NCBI GenBank assembly: GCA_028386065.3 | Contig: JAKUCV010005750.1 | Location: 250,944 to 314,943, forward strand | Length of the DNA stretch: 64,000 nucleotides | Reading direction: 5' to 3' | Origin: Turnera subulata | Lineage: Eukaryota > Streptophyta > Magnoliopsida > Malpighiales > Passifloraceae | In this document: positions 61,793-64,000 of the stretch, piece after piece | Numbering within the stretch: position 1 is the first letter of the stretch | Layout: each line of letters begins with the position of its first letter | Notes under the pieces: generated by a model | What the model was told of the DNA's origin: nothing | Database searches by the model: none | What the model saw: the letters and a program-made list of their open reading frames with translations, nothing else | Translations under genes and position numbers: made by a program

Positions 61793-61918
61793 CATAAACC
61801 CCGAGAATGCATGGGCAAGCCAAACGTAGACCCCTGGTCAAGCACCTGCTGATGTGGAGGCTGCCCAGATATTTGCGCATGTTACTGTAGCAGAACGACG
61901 TCGTTTTAAGTAAGCAAA
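61793..61918 (-). repeat. Inverted partner of 62752-62880
   Basis: Around 125 bp. 'gtagacccctggtcaagcac' here is the inverse of 'gtgcctgaccaggggtctac' near 62812, and 'gctgcccag', 'tactgtagca' and 'gacgtcgtttt' all match in inverse order. A third, direct partial copy ('gaccaggggtctacgtttgg') lies at 62016-62120. Confidence 0.85.
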
Positions 61919-61924
61919 CATCAC

Positions 61925-62751
61925 CGTTTCATGCCACGTTGGACACAGGTGGCCTGGTGGGGCCCACTTCACTCAAAGCCCCAAATTCTTCCCTTACCGA
62001 ACCGAAACCGCTCCGGACCAGGGGTCTACGTTTGGCCTGCCCATGCAATCTCGAGGTCTATGCCCGACAAAAAAAAAAATGTTGGGGCCAAATTGGCCAA
62101 ACTACTAAACATGGGGGCAAAAAAAACCCCTTAAGAAATAAAGTATTGGTTTTGGAAAAATAAGGGAAGTAAAATAATAAACTAACTCAATACATCTGGT
62201 TCAATAATCGTTCTTTCTAATTTATAATTTAAAATTGAATTTAAGTGAGATTTTATGCCACTATTGGATAATTATTTTAATTTTTTTAAAAAAATTAAAT
62301 GTAGCACAAGATAATAATTATAATAATAAATATTTATTTTCTATTTTTTTTACATTTAAGATTTGATCTCGTTCTTTATTTATTATTATTATTATTAAAA
62401 AAATTTAGGTACTTTTTACAAATTTAGACCGGTGGGAGAGTTTAAATAGGAATTTTTAGAAATTAGTATATGAAAAAAATAAAATTTTAAAAATAATAAA
62501 TCCAGCATAATAAGGTGTATTTATTTAAAACCAAGTAATTTTTTTGGAAATTAAGTTTTACTCATTTTTAATATTGTTAAAAATAAAATATGATTAAAAG
62601 AAAGAAAAATGATTAAATAAATAATCAAAATTGGGTCAGCTTTCATTTCGGTATCCAACAAATTTCGGGTCGGTTGGGTGAAAAACCCGGAGTTGGTAGC
62701 ATGCGAAGCCCACAAAGACACATGGATCCTACATGTCCAGCCAATCCTCTA
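61925..62751. other. AT-rich spacer with a repeat copy, no gene
   Basis: Holds the partial repeat at 62016-62120; the rest (about 62160-62640) is low-complexity A/T sequence. Confidence 0.55.
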
Positions 62752-62950
62752 AAATGGCGTCGTTTTGCTACAGTAACAAGCACAAATACCCGGGCAGCCT
62801 CCACGTCAGCAGGTGCCTGACCAGGGGTCTACGATTGGCCTGTCCAAGCAATCTCGGGGTATATGCCCGGCCAAAAAAAATGTCGAGGTACCAAATTGGC
62901 CAAACCACTAAACTTGGGGGCCCAAAAAACCCAAAAACCCTTTTTTTTTT
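62752..62950 (+). repeat. Right copy of the inverted repeat, with poly-C/A tail
   Basis: See 61793-61918. The continuation 'caaattggccaaaccactaa' (about 62890) is shared with 62088 (direct) and 57991 (inverted), so at least three places in this block carry the same module. Confidence 0.8.
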
Positions 62951-64000
62951 CTCCTGAATTTTGCCCTGCAATAAAATTCAGGTGGCAACTCCTTTGATGT
63001 TGGATGTTGGTTAAAAAGAAGGTGTAAGAATAAATTGAAGGGCCACTTAATCTTTGGTCAGGTCTGTGAATACCCGACCCAAAATCACTTGCGCCTATTC
63101 ACCTATTTCCTTACACCTTCTTCTTCGGGTCAATCCCATGTCAATGGAGTCGCCACCCAAATTTTATTAAGGGCAAAATTTGGGAAAAACCTTCAGATGA
63201 CTCCTTTAGGCTACATGGTCATGGCGAACCAAAGACATAGGATCGGGGGTTCGTCACAGATGGGAAGGTGTTAGGCACCTATCCGTGTTGCGTCGAGACT
63301 TTGTGCAATTGATGAATACAAATGTGCCTTGTGTAGGTGTGCAAGTGTGGAAAATAAAAAAATGAGGGAGAAGAAGAAGATTTGGCTTGCATCCCGTTGT
63401 AAAACCGAGACTACCTACGTACCCGAGTGACCGGGGTCAAAGCCACGTAGTTCTAAACATGGCACTAATCAGCCACTTACATCATCAAAAGCATTAACAT
63501 ATAATCAGCAAGAATCAATCAAAAAGAGTTAAGTGTTAGCTCTTGTAGCCCTCCTCTAGCTCCTTGTAATGGGTTGAGCTCTACACCCACTTTCTTGCCA
63601 CTTCTAAGCTCAATGGTTGGTCCTCTTCTTGATTCCTCCTTAGACTACTGCTAAAGCTTCCCACAAAATTTCTCCAGAGTATTTGCCAAAGAATGTATTT
63701 CTAGGCTTGGAGAGGTAGAGTTTCTCCAAGCACTCAAGGCTTATGGGTATGTATGTGAGAAAAATTGTCTCCCTTGAAATGTGCGTGTGGGGTTCTATTT
63801 ATAGTGTTCTTGGAAGCCTAGGGGCGTGGACCTACTTAATGGTGAAGATTATACCCGAAAATCCGGTCCAAAACCGCGTAGGATCGAATTAGAAACAAAA
63901 TCGAAAAAAATCAGAGGTTCAGGGCACCTATGACCGCCGCTGCCGGCGGTCATGTGAGGAGCACCGCCAGCACCTGGCGGTCATCGTGAGATGACCACCG
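62951..64000. mobile_element. Non-coding part of a Tat/Ogre-like Ty3/gypsy element (runs off the right edge)
   Basis: Phrases 'tggagtcgccacccaaattt', 'tggtcatggcgaaccaaag', 'gggaaggtgttaggcacc' and 'gactacctacgtacccgagt' are characteristic, from general experience, of untranslated and LTR-adjacent regions of plant Tat/Ogre retrotransposons. No ORF is present. A TATA-like 'tctatttatagtg' lies near 63794. The assignment is from phrase recognition only. Confidence 0.45.
63931..63981. repeat. Two adjacent GC-rich hairpins
   Basis: 'tgaccgccgctgccggcggt' plus 'ca' (63931-63952) has an 8-bp perfect stem and a 6-base loop. 'accgccagcacctggcggt' (63963-63981) has an 8-bp stem and a 3-base loop. Both share the ACCGCC/GGCGGT core, which stands out in AT-rich surroundings. 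Confidence 0.8.

Overview
This window reads as nuclear DNA of a flowering plant, most likely a eudicot. The genes have spliced plant-type exons (a 24-exon DEG7-type protease and a 13-exon-pattern GH1 beta-glucosidase), and the plant-restricted families CYP96, GeBP and cytosolic class I sHSP are present. The intergenic DNA is AT-rich and full of nested plant transposons. No organelle, bacterial or viral gene cluster is seen. I cannot name the species.

Layout: 1-1702 is the 3' end and 3' LTR of a Ty3/gypsy-like element. 1978-6755 is a complete but decayed Ty1/copia element. 7066-7286 is a MITE, and 7935-11000 is an old inverted-repeat structure that holds a small non-autonomous LTR element (8715-10071) with an unusual internal tandem array. 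13004-14539 is an intact intronless CYP96-like P450. 15484-21722 is a full-length dead LINE with a 16-bp target-site duplication. 22401-25563 is a GH1 beta-glucosidase gene (minus strand) that has cleanly lost one exon, the one carrying the catalytic nucleophile. 26596-27082 is a frameshifted class I small heat-shock gene. 28454-30527 is an IRE1/RNase L-like KEN-domain pseudokinase gene. 31783-34988 is a 3.2-kb solo LTR.

35954-53043 is a phase-consistent DEG7 gene spread over 17 kb. Its intron 17 contains a young LTR element (45901-48554) whose only gene is an intact gag. 55776-56717 is a GeBP-family transcription factor gene, tail-to-tail with DEG7. 57821-64000 is a nested repeat block: a MULE with 9-bp TSD, an LTR with a 5S-rRNA-derived segment, several inverted repeats and Tat/Ogre-like non-coding sequence.

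The genes do not form a pathway or operon; each should have its own promoter. P450, DEG7 and GeBP look intact. The beta-glucosidase and sHSP are probable pseudogenes unless the assembly is wrong. The most unusual items are the gag-only element in the DEG7 intron, the exon-deleted glucosidase, the tandem array inside the small LTR element, the P450 with a changed oxygen-activation motif, two consecutive GC-AG introns in DEG7, and one primer-binding-site variant shared by three different LTR elements.
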